From Methanobacteriota archaeon (GTDB lineage: Archaea > Methanobacteriota > Methanobacteria > Methanobacteriales > Methanobacteriaceae), in assembly GCA_029556335.1 (NCBI GenBank), contig JAKQFA010000006.1, forward strand, positions 248,001 through 312,000: a stretch of 64,000 nucleotides of DNA, written 5' to 3'. Of the stretch, positions 55,048 through 64,000 are shown piece after piece. The position numbers and the translations under genes were made by a program. Positions within the stretch are counted from its first letter, which is position 1, and each line of letters starts with the position of its first letter. The notes beneath the pieces are model-generated. The model ran no database searches and was not told the DNA's origin. It worked only from the letters and a program-made list of their open reading frames with translations.

Positions 55048-56340
55048 TTAGCTATACTCGCCAAAGAAGCGTAACAGTTTATACACTACATCGTTGGAGG
55101 GATGCACCTCCAAAAAATCATCAAAATCAGGGGTTTTATATCCATCCCGTATCATTTTAGCCAAATATGCTATGTTGTTCCGTGATGAAGGCGATACTGA
55201 TGATATTCCCGTAATAGAGCCTTCATCTAAATCTACTGAGACCTTTGTCATTCCGGTTTTTCCTTCCAGCACCCTCCAAAATGATCCTGGCCCCGCAGAA
55301 CCGGGTATGGTAGCTTCCGTCCCTATCTGATGATCCTGGGGACTTAGAAAACTTACATCATAGTACAGGGATATGGATTGGGGGATCCAACTGTAATCCA
55401 TGGTCGACGAGATTCCACAGGCATTTCGTGCCGCAATAACTCCTTCCATCCTGGATATGGGTGTGTTGGTAACTCCTCCAATAACGTCCCCTGCAGCGTA
55501 GATATGGGGGTTACTGGTTTGCATATGGGGGTTTACTAATATCTCTTTATGATCACCTATTTTCACCATATTCTGGGTTATTTCTGAGTTAGGAATAAGT
55601 CCTGTGGCCAGCAGGATTTGACCTTCAACAGTGTCACGGGATGTTTCAATTCCGTAGTCCGTAATTTCATCCACTTGAGTATATTCGGTGATTTGCACTT
55701 TCTGCAGTAAATTGTTGATTACATAATCTTTAATTTCTGGATCCAACATCTTCAAGAATTTGTTTCGGCAAAATATTCTGACCTCCGTGCCAAAAGAAGA
55801 AAATATATTGGCAAATTCCGCAGCAATCACTCCACTCCCCACTATTAAGAGTTTTTCTGGAAGATCTTCCAGATACGGAATGTCTGCGTAGGTTAAGGCG
55901 TGTTCAACCCCCTTGATGGGTGGTATCATGGCCCGGGATCCGGTGGCGATGATCAGTTTATCGTAAGGAACTTTGTCATCACTGACTAAAACACTACCCT
56001 TCTGGATCTGGGCCTCTCCGGTTATTACATCCACCCCAGTGCTCTGGGTTTCATACTCCAACACCTTCTTTATATTCTCCGTGGTTTCATTTAACCTCCT
56101 TATTACAGCTGGAAAATTGATTTCGGTTATATTATTACAAATATCAAGTTTCTGATAGTTTTGAGAGTCTAGGTAAAATTTGGCAACTTCGTTGAGGCCA
56201 CAAACCACCATACAGCCCTGATGAAGACATTTACCTCCAATCTTATCCTTTTCTATTAACGTAACCTCTGCTTCCAGTTTGGATGCCTCCATGGCAGCTG
56301 ATCTGCCCGCTGGACCTCCTCCAATAACCACTATTTTCAT
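55048..56340 (-). CDS. Flavoprotein disulfide reductase (dihydrolipoamide dehydrogenase-like)
   Basis: 430 aa FAD/NAD(P) enzyme: FAD motif VVIGGGPAGRSAAMEA, redox pair in GGKCLHQGCMV (CxxxxC), the NAD motif LLIVGSGVIAAEFA, and HIYAAGDVIGGVTNTP. The C-terminal dimer domain has DDFLEVHPSNDVVYKLL, with the HP dyad that pairs with the flavin in lipoamide dehydrogenases. No 2-oxo acid dehydrogenase genes are near, so the substrate disulfide is unknown. SD AGGAGGTCT. Confidence 0.9.
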   Translation of the reverse strand: MKIVVIGGGPAGRSAAMEASKLEAEVTLIEKDKIGGKCLHQGCMVVCGLNEVAKFYLDSQNYQKLDICNNITEINFPAVIRRLNETTENIKKVLEYETQSTGVDVITGEAQIQKGSVLVSDDKVPYDKLIIATGSRAMIPPIKGVEHALTYADIPYLEDLPEKLLIVGSGVIAAEFANIFSSFGTEVRIFCRNKFLKMLDPEIKDYVINNLLQKVQITEYTQVDEITDYGIETSRDTVEGQILLATGLIPNSEITQNMVKIGDHKEILVNPHMQTSNPHIYAAGDVIGGVTNTPISRMEGVIAARNACGISSTMDYSWIPQSISLYYDVSFLSPQDHQIGTEATIPGSAGPGSFWRVLEGKTGMTKVSVDLDEGSITGISSVSPSSRNNIAYLAKMIRDGYKTPDFDDFLEVHPSNDVVYKLLRFFGEYS

Positions 56341-56425
56341 TTCAAAGACCTCCTAAAGACTTAGCACATCACTAATTTAATATTTTTAATAATAAATGTA
56401 TGAATATCTGTGAATTCAACATGAA

Positions 56426-56863
56426 TCAATTATAATTTGAGGACCTCTGCACAATTACGTTAGTAAAAGCATCTCCATTATCAGGATCTTGTGTCGATAG
56501 TATGATATTGAACTACCATATATTCCACCCTTACGCAGGAAACCTAAACAGTCGATCACCAGGGTACTTTTCCAATTCGGTAATTGAACAAAGAATTTTG
56601 TACTTTGTACATCCTGAAGTTCATGAGTCAATACCTCCAAAACTAAGAATAAAACCGGTAGGGGCTACTTGATTTGAACATCCGGCTCCCTAAATTTTAT
56701 ATCCAGGAGAAGTGGCGAAGTCTTGTGTCGTTGTTGATCCTGATGTGGCTGATGTTCCTAAAGCTGTTGAGGTCGAATCAGCCGTTACGGTACTAGTATG
56801 AATGGTTTGAGGAGTTAATTTGCTATTACTCAAAGGTAAGTGTAGGTCAGCTACGCCACATAC
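56426..56863 (-). pseudogene. Possible decayed secreted-protein gene
   Basis: In a single minus-strand frame, a Ser/Thr-rich stretch typical of exported archaeal proteins (TPQTIHTSTVTADSTSTALG, TSGSTTTQDFATSPG) is followed, across stops at 56692, 56623, 56533 and 56515, by protein-like pieces (CSNQVAPTGFILSFGGIDS, KYPGDRLFRFP, STQDPDNGDAFTNVIVQRSS) to a TGA at 56428. No valid start is seen. Best read as a degraded gene; chance cannot be excluded. The rest of the 56341-57195 gap, apart from the hypC promoter, shows nothing I can support. Confidence 0.4.
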
Positions 56864-57141
56864 CTATTTTATTGATGAATACCTACTGTTTACATTAAAA
56901 AACCAGTATTTTATGTGTTCACTACACTAATTAAAAGGTGGAGGGTGAGGTAAATCATGTTGTTAGGTGATGGTCACTAGATTAGTTGACATGAATGTAA
57001 GAAAAACTCATTCAGAAATATTACTAATAGGGGATGGAAAGAGCTTGCAACATCAATTAACATATTATATATGGTAAGATACTCTATTAACATAACTACA
57101 GATACCATTTTTGTAGTGTGTCAAGTAACGGTTCAATGTAT

Positions 57142-57151
57142 TCTTATAAAA
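57142..57151 (+). promoter_or_regulatory. Box A promoter of hypC
   Basis: TCTTATAAAA lies 45-54 nt before the hypC ATG. Another TATA-like run, TATTATATATG, occurs near 57062. Confidence 0.5.
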
Positions 57152-57195
57152 AACCATACAATACATAGTAAGCTGAAATTAAAAGGTGATAAATA

Positions 57196-57432
57196 ATGTG
57201 CATTGCTGCTCCAGCTCAGATTATGGAGATTAAAGATAACGTGGCCATTGTAGACTTTGGTGGAATCCGACAACAAGCTAAGTTGGACCTGGTCGAAGAT
57301 GTGGAGGTTGGAAAATATGTTTTAGTCCACTCTGGCTATGCCATTGAAGTTTTAACTGAAAAAGCCGCTAAAGAATCTCTAGAGGCTTGGGATGAACTTC
57401 TCAAGATACTAGATGAAGAAGAACTGTCCTAA
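57196..57432 (+). CDS. hypC: Hydrogenase maturation chaperone HypC
   Basis: 78 aa HypC/HupF. Cys2 (MCIAAPAQI) is the residue that binds the Fe(CN)2CO unit and delivers it to the [NiFe] hydrogenase large subunit with HypD. The body has VDFGGIRQQAKLDLV and VGKYVLVHSGYAIEVL, the usual OB-like pattern. GGTGAT precedes the ATG. No other hyp gene is adjacent. It serves the F420-reducing, MV-reducing or Ech-type hydrogenases of the methanogen. Confidence 0.94.
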   Translation: MCIAAPAQIMEIKDNVAIVDFGGIRQQAKLDLVEDVEVGKYVLVHSGYAIEVLTEKAAKESLEAWDELLKILDEEELS

Positions 57433-57520
57433 TTTCTTTTAAATTTGTATTTCATGAACTATAAACAATAAACTAGTTAACTAATCCAAGTTAACTTCAG
57501 GTTTATTAAGTTTCAATGTA

Positions 57521-58024
57521 TTAGTAAATAGACACTCTCTTCACACCGGGGATTTTTAAAAATTGGTTAATCAATTCCCCTTTCACTGGTTTTTCGGTGA
57601 TAATGGTTAAACGGGGGTGTTCTTCCAGTTCAGGGTCGCCGGCATGGGCCTGTCTGATGCTAATTTTTTCTTGAGATATTAGGTAGGTGGCATGGGCCAC
57701 TATTCCTGGACTTCCAGCTTCGGCTTCGATTTCCACCACACCAAATCCAAGGTCACCGGCAACATTCTTTAAAAAGGCTCCAGCTGGCCACAAATTACCA
57801 AATATTGATTTTAAATCTTCATCGGATAGTATCACATCCACCGTGGATCTAACAGCTCTTCGATCTACACCTGCTGCTCTGGCCAGTGCAACATCACTTA
57901 TTTCAACGTCACCACAGTATATCTTCCCTTTTTCTCCTACCCTGAGACCCAATTCTACAATTTTACCCGCCACTCCCATACGGGCCGGAAACTTTTCGAA
58001 CTTGTGCTTGATTCGATCCCACAT
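57521..58024 (-). CDS. ACT-domain regulator of amino acid metabolism
   Basis: 167 aa archaeal protein of the COG2150 type. An N-terminal helix-turn-helix-like segment (ISDVALARAAGVDRRAVRSTVDVIL) is followed by two ACT-like modules: GFGVVEIEAEAGSPGIVAHATYLIS and LTIITEKPVKGELINQFLKIPGVKRVSIY. Likely senses an amino acid and binds DNA. The SD GGTGAG lies before the ATG. Confidence 0.85.
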   Translation of the reverse strand: MWDRIKHKFEKFPARMGVAGKIVELGLRVGEKGKIYCGDVEISDVALARAAGVDRRAVRSTVDVILSDEDLKSIFGNLWPAGAFLKNVAGDLGFGVVEIEAEAGSPGIVAHATYLISQEKISIRQAHAGDPELEEHPRLTIITEKPVKGELINQFLKIPGVKRVSIY

Positions 58025-59124
<1,100 letters not shown>

Positions 59125-59291
59125 GCCATAAAATATCAAGTTATCTAAAAAAACTTAGATAGCTCATTAACAACCCTAAAAGTAGAGTAGGTAGATGCAA
59201 GGTTTAAACTTCATCATATATATCCTTTTCTAAATTCAGTCCCGGTGAAATAATAGGGCACCACATCTTAAACAGCCACCAGTCACAGTCA

Positions 59292-59834
59292 TTATCTTAA
59301 AACAGCTTCTAAGTGTTTTAAACAAGTTTGAAAATCGTCATTTTTGAGAATCATAAGATTAGAACCTAAAGTAGTGCTTATTGAGGACATTGAATATTTT
59401 AAAAGGGACATATGCTCTTTTACACTTTTATAATCCTCTAAAACTCTATTTTTTACTACATCTTTGCATCGCCTTTGAAAAATCTCATCATAGGATGCTT
59501 CTATGATGATAATAATCTCAGGAGGAATAATTTCAAAGGGCAGTGATATTAAATAACCCTCTCTTGTTAGGTCCACACCATGTAAATCAATGAGAAGATT
59601 TTTCACGTTCAGTATGCTAAAAGCTGCAGATTCCCATATTTGGAACTGTAATTCTGGTTTAAGCTGGAGCATAAACTCCATGGTGTGAGCTAAATCCTTT
59701 TCAATGGCTATTTCAAGCATCAACTCCCCGTAGTTAATATAGTGATAACCGAGTTTTTTGTTGATGGCTCTACATAGAGTGGTCTTCCCTACTCCAGGCA
59801 CACCAACCACTGCAACTCGATTCCAGAGGAGCAT
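59292..59834 (-). CDS. Archaeal-type adenylate kinase family protein
   Basis: 180 aa P-loop kinase: VVGVPGVGKTTLCRAI at the N-terminus, INYGELMLEIA and LIDLHGVDLTREGYL (NMP-binding region), and IIIIEASYDEIFQRRCKD (LID Arg). Layout and length follow the AdkA family, though identity-defining residues are loose, so it could be a paralogue with another NMP substrate. Its ATG directly follows the stop of the MIP18 gene, so they are cotranscribed. Confidence 0.78.
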   Translation of the reverse strand: MLLWNRVAVVGVPGVGKTTLCRAINKKLGYHYINYGELMLEIAIEKDLAHTMEFMLQLKPELQFQIWESAAFSILNVKNLLIDLHGVDLTREGYLISLPFEIIPPEIIIIIEASYDEIFQRRCKDVVKNRVLEDYKSVKEHMSLLKYSMSSISTTLGSNLMILKNDDFQTCLKHLEAVLR

Positions 59835-60125
59835 TTACTTATTTACCATCTCACTGATGGCATCAGCCATCATGTGTCCTTCCACAACTATTTCAACTTT
59901 GTCAATGCCTTCCACGCCTTCGGCAGCTTGCCGGGCTTGCATGGCCATGCTAGCGGCACTCATGCAACCGGGGTTAGTTGGTTTTATCACTATTTTTGCG
60001 GTTTTATTTTTTTCATTGATTTCTATGTCATCTACAATTCCCATTTCCACAATGCTAATGCGCATGTGGGGGTCTAGTACTACTGATAAGGCTTCTTTAA
60101 CCTGGTTCATTAAATCTTCGCTCAT
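59835..60125 (-). CDS. MIP18/DUF59-like iron-sulfur assembly protein
   Basis: 96 aa. The MIP18 start LSVVLDPHMRISIVEMGIVDDIEI, the conserved PGCMSAASMAMQARQAAEG with the Cys that in SufT/Fam96-type proteins serves cluster handling, and a final VEIVVEGH. Likely a carrier or targeting factor in Fe-S cluster assembly. SD GAGGTAT. Confidence 0.85.
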   Translation of the reverse strand: MSEDLMNQVKEALSVVLDPHMRISIVEMGIVDDIEINEKNKTAKIVIKPTNPGCMSAASMAMQARQAAEGVEGIDKVEIVVEGHMMADAISEMVNK

Positions 60126-60279
60126 TTTTATACCTCAAAAAAATAATACAACATATTTTAAGTCTTTAAATAGGTTTTTATCTCATAAATGAACTTTTAT
60201 AACTTTATATCCACCTATAAAGTTATTTTCTAATGTTTTAGTTCTGGTATTTAAAGTTTGTGAAGGATGAAAAAGATTT

Positions 60280-61206
60280 TCAGTGCTTCTGGCGGTGTCT
60301 GACCCGTACCGCCACTCCTTTTTTGGCTTTTTTCATTTCTTCCCCACTCATAACTGCTTTCCCAACCCCTATCACATCTCCTTTACGAATTATTACCACT
60401 TCATCTCGGGGTAATATTTTTGAGTCGGAATCAATAACTCCTGGGGCAAAAAGGGTGTTAGTTTCCAGTTTAAAATCGATTTCCACCCAGTTCAAATCAA
60501 CTTCACTTAAAAGCTGACCTCCCTTAAGGTTAAGAGAAAACAGGCCAGTATCAAATTGTAAAGTGGCTACCAATTGATTTTCAAAGAACAAATGTTTATT
60601 ATATCGACCTTTAAGACGATAACCGGAAGGTATGAGCACATCTGCATCTTTACTATTAAACTGATATCGTACTATGGATTTTAAACCATTTATTTCTCTA
60701 GCTTTACCTTTAGGTTTACTATAACTCTTCAAAATATTTTTCAAATTCTGCATTGACTCTTGGGAGGTGGTGCGGCCGTCTTCACAGGTAAAATGAGCTT
60801 GGGGAATATATTTTTCACAAACATCTTGATAACCTCCTGATACGTGGGCTACCACTTCTATTTCCCCTATGTAAGTTTTCAAACATTCTCCAGTTAGGCT
60901 GATCTCTTCTTGTGACCAATTTCCGGTGGTGGGGACATCATAAGATTGGATGGGATATGTTTTCTCCATCTCTCGGGGACATACTCCGAAAGGTGAGGTT
61001 AAAATGGCTTCTTGGAATCCTTTAGTTACATTCTGGAAGATACGGTGTGAACGAGAGTGGGAGTAAGGTTTTTTCATGCTGCAAGGTAAAACAACCACCA
61101 CATCACCTACGGGATCCAAATGGGACATCCTATTCCTCCATCGAACTGCTTCGGGACGATTAAGAGAAGTTTCGGTGGTGCAAAGTACTTTGATCATATG
61201 ATTCAT
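60280..61206 (-). CDS. ArcS-like DUF5591 + PUA protein (archaeosine synthase type)
   Basis: 308 aa. Residues about 25-150 match DUF5591, the catalytic part of archaeosine synthase ArcS, with VLPCSMKKPYSHSRSH carrying the PCxxxKPYxxS motif whose Lys attaches to preQ0-tRNA. The last 80 residues are a PUA domain (LFAPGVIDSDSKILPRDEVVII, VIGVGKAVMSGEEM). The TGT-like N-terminal domain of full ArcS is missing. Either another gene supplies it or this is an ArcS-derived RNA modifier. Start ATG 61206 or 61197; translationally coupled to the kinase gene, whose stop is 3 nt upstream. Confidence 0.78.
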   Translation of the reverse strand: MNHMIKVLCTTETSLNRPEAVRWRNRMSHLDPVGDVVVVLPCSMKKPYSHSRSHRIFQNVTKGFQEAILTSPFGVCPREMEKTYPIQSYDVPTTGNWSQEEISLTGECLKTYIGEIEVVAHVSGGYQDVCEKYIPQAHFTCEDGRTTSQESMQNLKNILKSYSKPKGKAREINGLKSIVRYQFNSKDADVLIPSGYRLKGRYNKHLFFENQLVATLQFDTGLFSLNLKGGQLLSEVDLNWVEIDFKLETNTLFAPGVIDSDSKILPRDEVVIIRKGDVIGVGKAVMSGEEMKKAKKGVAVRVRHRQKH

Positions 61207-61209
61207 TTC

Positions 61210-62229
61210 TTATTTTGGTGGGTATTTCAGATCCTGAAATTTAACACATATCTTGGTGCCGTGGTCTGAATTTATTTCTATTTCACCCTTAATTTGTTCG
61301 GTGAGACTATGTATTAGAATCATACCGAGAGATCCACCTTTTTTCTCATGGAGGTCCAGAGGCAAACCTATCCCATCATCAGATACTTCTAATAAAAATT
61401 CTTTGTTATCTTTTTCACTAAATTTAACGTTGACAATGCCATTTGAATCTCCTGGAAAGGCGTATTTGAAACTGTTGGTCAGAATTTCGTTGAGAATCAA
61501 TCCCAAGGGAATGGCAGTATTGATATCCAGCATGTGCTGTTCCACTTTTACGTTTAGCTGGATTTTCTGAGGATCCTTGATGTAGGCATGATAAATATCC
61601 CTAGCCAAGCTCTCCATATAATCTTGTACATCTATTTTCTTAAGTTCTGCAGATTGATACAACTTTTCGTGTATAAGAGCCATGGTCTTGGCGCGACTCT
61701 GACTGTCCTTAAAAATATCCCTGGCTACTTCATCTTCTATGTATCGGGCCTGCATATTCAGCAAGCTGGCCATGATCATGAGGTTATTCTTCACCCGATG
61801 ATGAATCTCTTTCATCAGCAAATCTTTTTCTTCCAGGGCCTGTTCTAATTGTTCCTCTATTATCTTCCGTTCTGTAATGTCCCTGGCCACATGTACACTT
61901 CCCATCACGTTACCATCATCATCATAGAGAGGTGTGGTGGTAATAAGGAAGAATCCGCCTAAATTTTCTTCATGTATCTCTGAATAGTGTTCTTGGTCAT
62001 CATGTAAGAGCATAGCATGTGGACAAGTGTTAATGGGGTATGATGTGCGGTGGACAACTTCGTAACAATTTTTACCCATCAAATCTTCAGGTTTCATACC
62101 CATAGAATTTGCCATACTCTTATTAACCTTCACAACCTTATGTTCACGGTTAATAATGGCTATTGCATCTGGAATGGAGTTGAAAACTATTTCAAATAAA
62201 TCTCCTGATTTTAAATTTTCTAATTTTAT
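61210..62229 (-). CDS. PAS sensor histidine kinase, HisKA_2 type (probable ATA start)
   Basis: Soluble kinase of about 339 aa. The first standard start in frame (GTG 62133) falls in the middle of the PAS domain: the conserved opening FEIVFNSIPDAIAIINREHK lies upstream of it. The frame is open to a TAG at 62244-62242, and AGGAGGGAG is followed after the usual distance by an ATA at 62229. PAS (to about 115), HisKA_2 with His143 in EIHHRVKNNL, and HATPase with LNEILTNSFKYAF and DDGIGLP. A Cys-containing PAS loop (INTCPHAML) may bind a ligand. It is cotranscribed with the ArcS-like gene. Confidence 0.85.
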   Translation of the reverse strand: MKLENLKSGDLFEIVFNSIPDAIAIINREHKVVKVNKSMANSMGMKPEDLMGKNCYEVVHRTSYPINTCPHAMLLHDDQEHYSEIHEENLGGFFLITTTPLYDDDGNVMGSVHVARDITERKIIEEQLEQALEEKDLLMKEIHHRVKNNLMIMASLLNMQARYIEDEVARDIFKDSQSRAKTMALIHEKLYQSAELKKIDVQDYMESLARDIYHAYIKDPQKIQLNVKVEQHMLDINTAIPLGLILNEILTNSFKYAFPGDSNGIVNVKFSEKDNKEFLLEVSDDGIGLPLDLHEKKGGSLGMILIHSLTEQIKGEIEINSDHGTKICVKFQDLKYPPK

Positions 62230-62267
62230 TTTAACTCCCTCCTATTCATATTAGTTTTTTTATAGCG

Positions 62268-63761
62268 TCATGGATGTTTTCCATTCAACCATTTAAGCCC
62301 AGTAAGTCGGGCCAAGTCATAGGTGGTACAGACCAGATCGGTGTGATCCAAGTTAGAAACATTATTTTTACCCACCACACGTACTAAGTTGTTTATTTCC
62401 TGATTGGATATTGTAAGGAAGTTTTTTAGCTTTTTGACACCTTCATCCAGATCCAGCTGTTTCATGAGTTGAGGGTTCTGGGTAGTCACTCCGGTAGGAC
62501 ATAGGCCACTGTGACAGATACGATATTGCTCACAGTTAATGGCGATGAGAGCAGCGGTACCCAGATATATGGCGTCAGCACCTAGTGCCAGACATTTGGC
62601 AAAATCTGCTGAACTACGCAACCCACCCCCGGCTATTAAAGAGATTTGGTCTTTTAGCCCCATTTTCAACAGGACCTTATAGGCTCGGGGAAGTGCAGCT
62701 ACGATGGGAATTCCGACATTGTCTCTGATGTAAGGTGATGTGGCTCCAGTTCCCCCTCCAAAACCATCAAGAGCAATAAAATCAATACCTGCCTCTGCCA
62801 AAATCTTAACATCATCTTCAATGTTACCACAACCTATTTTGGCACCAACTGGAGACCCTTCAGCTAAATTTTTTAGAGTGGCTATTTTTTCTTGCAGTTC
62901 CTGGGGATTATTAATGTCAGGATGGTGAGCAGGAGAGTACGCAGCTTCCCCTGGTTTTAGACCTCTGATACGGGCCACTTCGGATGTGATCTTATCTGCT
63001 GGTAGATAACTACCTTTACCAGGATAAGCACCCTGACCAAATCGGATTTCAATGGCCGCCGCATTTTTCATTAGTTCTTCCTTTAAACCGAATCTTCCGG
63101 TGGAGTACTGGACTATCATGTAGTCAGAAAACTGATTTTCTTCCTCTAAAACACCGCCCTCACCAGAGTTGAATCCCAAGCCCAATTCTGAGGCAACTCG
63201 TCCAATAACAAGTCTAACATTCCTGGAAACCGCCCCAAAACTCATGCCAGAAATTAAAAGGGGTGATGATACTTTAAACGGTTTTTTTGCCTCAGGACCT
63301 ATGACTACAGTGGTATTTACTGGTTCATCTGCGTTTACTGGAATACGGGATAACTGGGCTGGTATGAAATGCAAATCATCAAGTTTAAATGGCAGCTCCT
63401 TCTGGGACCCCATGGATGCCACCATCTCCATACCAGCACTCTTATCTTTAATATCCACCACTTCTTGGTAAGAAAAGGCATTTTCTCTCTTAGAAATTTT
63501 ACGAATATTTGTTTTACTCTGTCCTGCTTCCATTTTATCGCAGTAATAGATTCCTTTTAGCCCATATTCATAATAAATGGTACACGTATCACATATACAA
63601 CCATGAGCATTTATATCAGCGTCACTTGCCCCTAACTTGCAGTACAACAACTCACCTTCACATTCGTGAGGATAACTAGGACATAAAGGGCAGTGACACT
63701 TGGCCCGATTTTCAGGGGTATCTTCTATCTTACTCCTTAATCTTTGAGCATCCTGGACCAT
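62268..63761 (-). CDS. GltB-like FMN glutamate synthase domain protein with Cys-rich N-terminus
   Basis: 497 aa. Residues 1-75 hold cysteines in paired motifs (CHCPLCPSYPHEC, CICDTCTIYYEYG, YYCD), likely metal or Fe-S binding. The rest is the FMN/Fe-S synthase domain: SGMSFGAVSRNVR, the ammonia-tunnel and FMN region LDGFGGGTGATSP, LIAGGGLRSSADFAKCLALGADA, and the [3Fe-4S]-type Cys triplet ICHSGLCPTG with the upstream Cys. In archaea GltB is split, and this is the central subunit; related proteins may be other 2-oxoglutarate or amidotransferase oxidoreductases. SD AGGAGAAGT. Confidence 0.85.
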   Translation of the reverse strand: MVQDAQRLRSKIEDTPENRAKCHCPLCPSYPHECEGELLYCKLGASDADINAHGCICDTCTIYYEYGLKGIYYCDKMEAGQSKTNIRKISKRENAFSYQEVVDIKDKSAGMEMVASMGSQKELPFKLDDLHFIPAQLSRIPVNADEPVNTTVVIGPEAKKPFKVSSPLLISGMSFGAVSRNVRLVIGRVASELGLGFNSGEGGVLEEENQFSDYMIVQYSTGRFGLKEELMKNAAAIEIRFGQGAYPGKGSYLPADKITSEVARIRGLKPGEAAYSPAHHPDINNPQELQEKIATLKNLAEGSPVGAKIGCGNIEDDVKILAEAGIDFIALDGFGGGTGATSPYIRDNVGIPIVAALPRAYKVLLKMGLKDQISLIAGGGLRSSADFAKCLALGADAIYLGTAALIAINCEQYRICHSGLCPTGVTTQNPQLMKQLDLDEGVKKLKNFLTISNQEINNLVRVVGKNNVSNLDHTDLVCTTYDLARLTGLKWLNGKHP

Positions 63762-63801
63762 GTTGACTTCTCCTTTTCATAATAATAGAATTTGTTAACC
63801 T

Positions 63802-64000
63802 TTAATCACTCGCCTGTATGAACCTTCGGGGGTCGGTTTCAATATCCACCAGCACTGGTCCCTCCTTATTCAGAGCCTTAGAAATGGCGGCTCTGAGTTT
63901 TTCAGGATCTTTCACACGGATACCTGTTCCCCCACATTCCTGGGCGTAACTGGCAAAATCAGGGTTATGAAGTTGGGTCTGCCAGTTAGGATAGTTTTCA
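63802..64000 (-). CDS. TPP-dependent enzyme, C-terminal end (cut by window)
   Basis: The last 65 codons of a gene entering from the right edge: NPDFASYAQECGGTGIRVKD, then LRAAISKALNKEGPVLVDIE and DPRRF. This is the end of the C-terminal TPP-binding domain of the acetolactate synthase/pyruvate oxidase family. The exact enzyme needs the missing part. The stop lies about 40 nt upstream of the GltB-like gene start, so the two may be one operon. Confidence 0.8.
   Translation of the reverse strand, partial: ENYPNWQTQLHNPDFASYAQECGGTGIRVKDPEKLRAAISKALNKEGPVLVDIETDPRRFIQASD

Noticed and set aside
56712..56801. 29-codon plus-strand ORF rich in Val/Ala/Asp
   Set aside because: It is the complement of the Ser/Thr-rich minus-strand frame and has a badly spaced SD.

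Overview
The window looks like a chromosomal segment of a mesophilic member of the Methanobacteriales, most like Methanobacterium. The evidence is a TATA-binding protein, VAT/Cdc48, pelota, FEN1, Lsm, L37e and a HerA-NurA-Mre11-Rad50 operon (archaeon). Methanogen cofactor genes are also present: aksA/aksD for coenzyme B, a cfbC-like reductase for F430, and arfB for F420/riboflavin. So are pseudomurein-type Mur ligase, MraY-like and MurG-like proteins. The DNA is AT-rich. Promoters are archaeal box A elements. Many genes carry a GGTGAT/GGAGG Shine-Dalgarno placed 3-5 nt before the start codon, and that regularity helped to correct several starts. No rRNA, CRISPR array, intact insertion sequence, prophage or replication origin was seen.

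Layout. 1-1.5 kb: purine genes purQ (cut by the window edge), purS and purC on the minus strand. 1.6-10.9 kb (plus): glmS, a small secreted protein, an XRE-cupin regulator with a thioesterase and an acyl-CoA synthetase, an archaeal Ski2-like helicase, and a Mur ligase with a Cys4 site. 11.3-13.1 kb (minus): a PepSY-like membrane gene broken by an amber codon, arfB and a PUA protein. 13.2-21.1 kb (plus): Lsm, L37e, a TOPRIM-coiled-coil protein, purF, a PAS histidine kinase, a U32 protein, a CBS protein and cfbC. 21.1-26.8 kb: small DUF proteins, tRNA-Leu(GAG), galU and galE, a secreted Cys-rich protein and a nuclease lipoprotein.

26.8-33.8 kb (minus): a winged-helix protein and the nurA-herA-mre11-rad50 operon, with an operator-like inverted repeat at its promoter. 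33.8-37.4 kb (minus): an MFS exporter, a SerB-coiled-coil fusion and tbp. 37.8-43.1 kb (plus): a coiled-coil protein, a CYTH protein, aksA, aksD, a chorismate-lyase-like gene and FEN1. 43.2-50.7 kb: two DUF2119 paralogues, an AhcY-type hydrolase, a lipoprotein, Cdc48 and TyrA. 50.8-57.4 kb: pelota, decayed gene remnants, MraY-like and MurG-like proteins, a flavin disulfide reductase and hypC. 57.5-64 kb (minus): an ACT regulator, tRNA-Ile(GAT), an AdkA-type kinase, a MIP18 protein, an ArcS-like protein, a second histidine kinase, a GltB-like protein and the end of a TPP enzyme.

The least expected signal is translational. Three genes (nurA, a secreted Cys-rich protein and a histidine kinase) have conserved or signal-peptide sequence lying upstream of every ATG/GTG/TTG in frame. 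In each, a Shine-Dalgarno sits at the usual distance from an ATT or ATA codon. Several longer intergenic stretches carry apparent gene remnants that stay in one frame despite stop codons.
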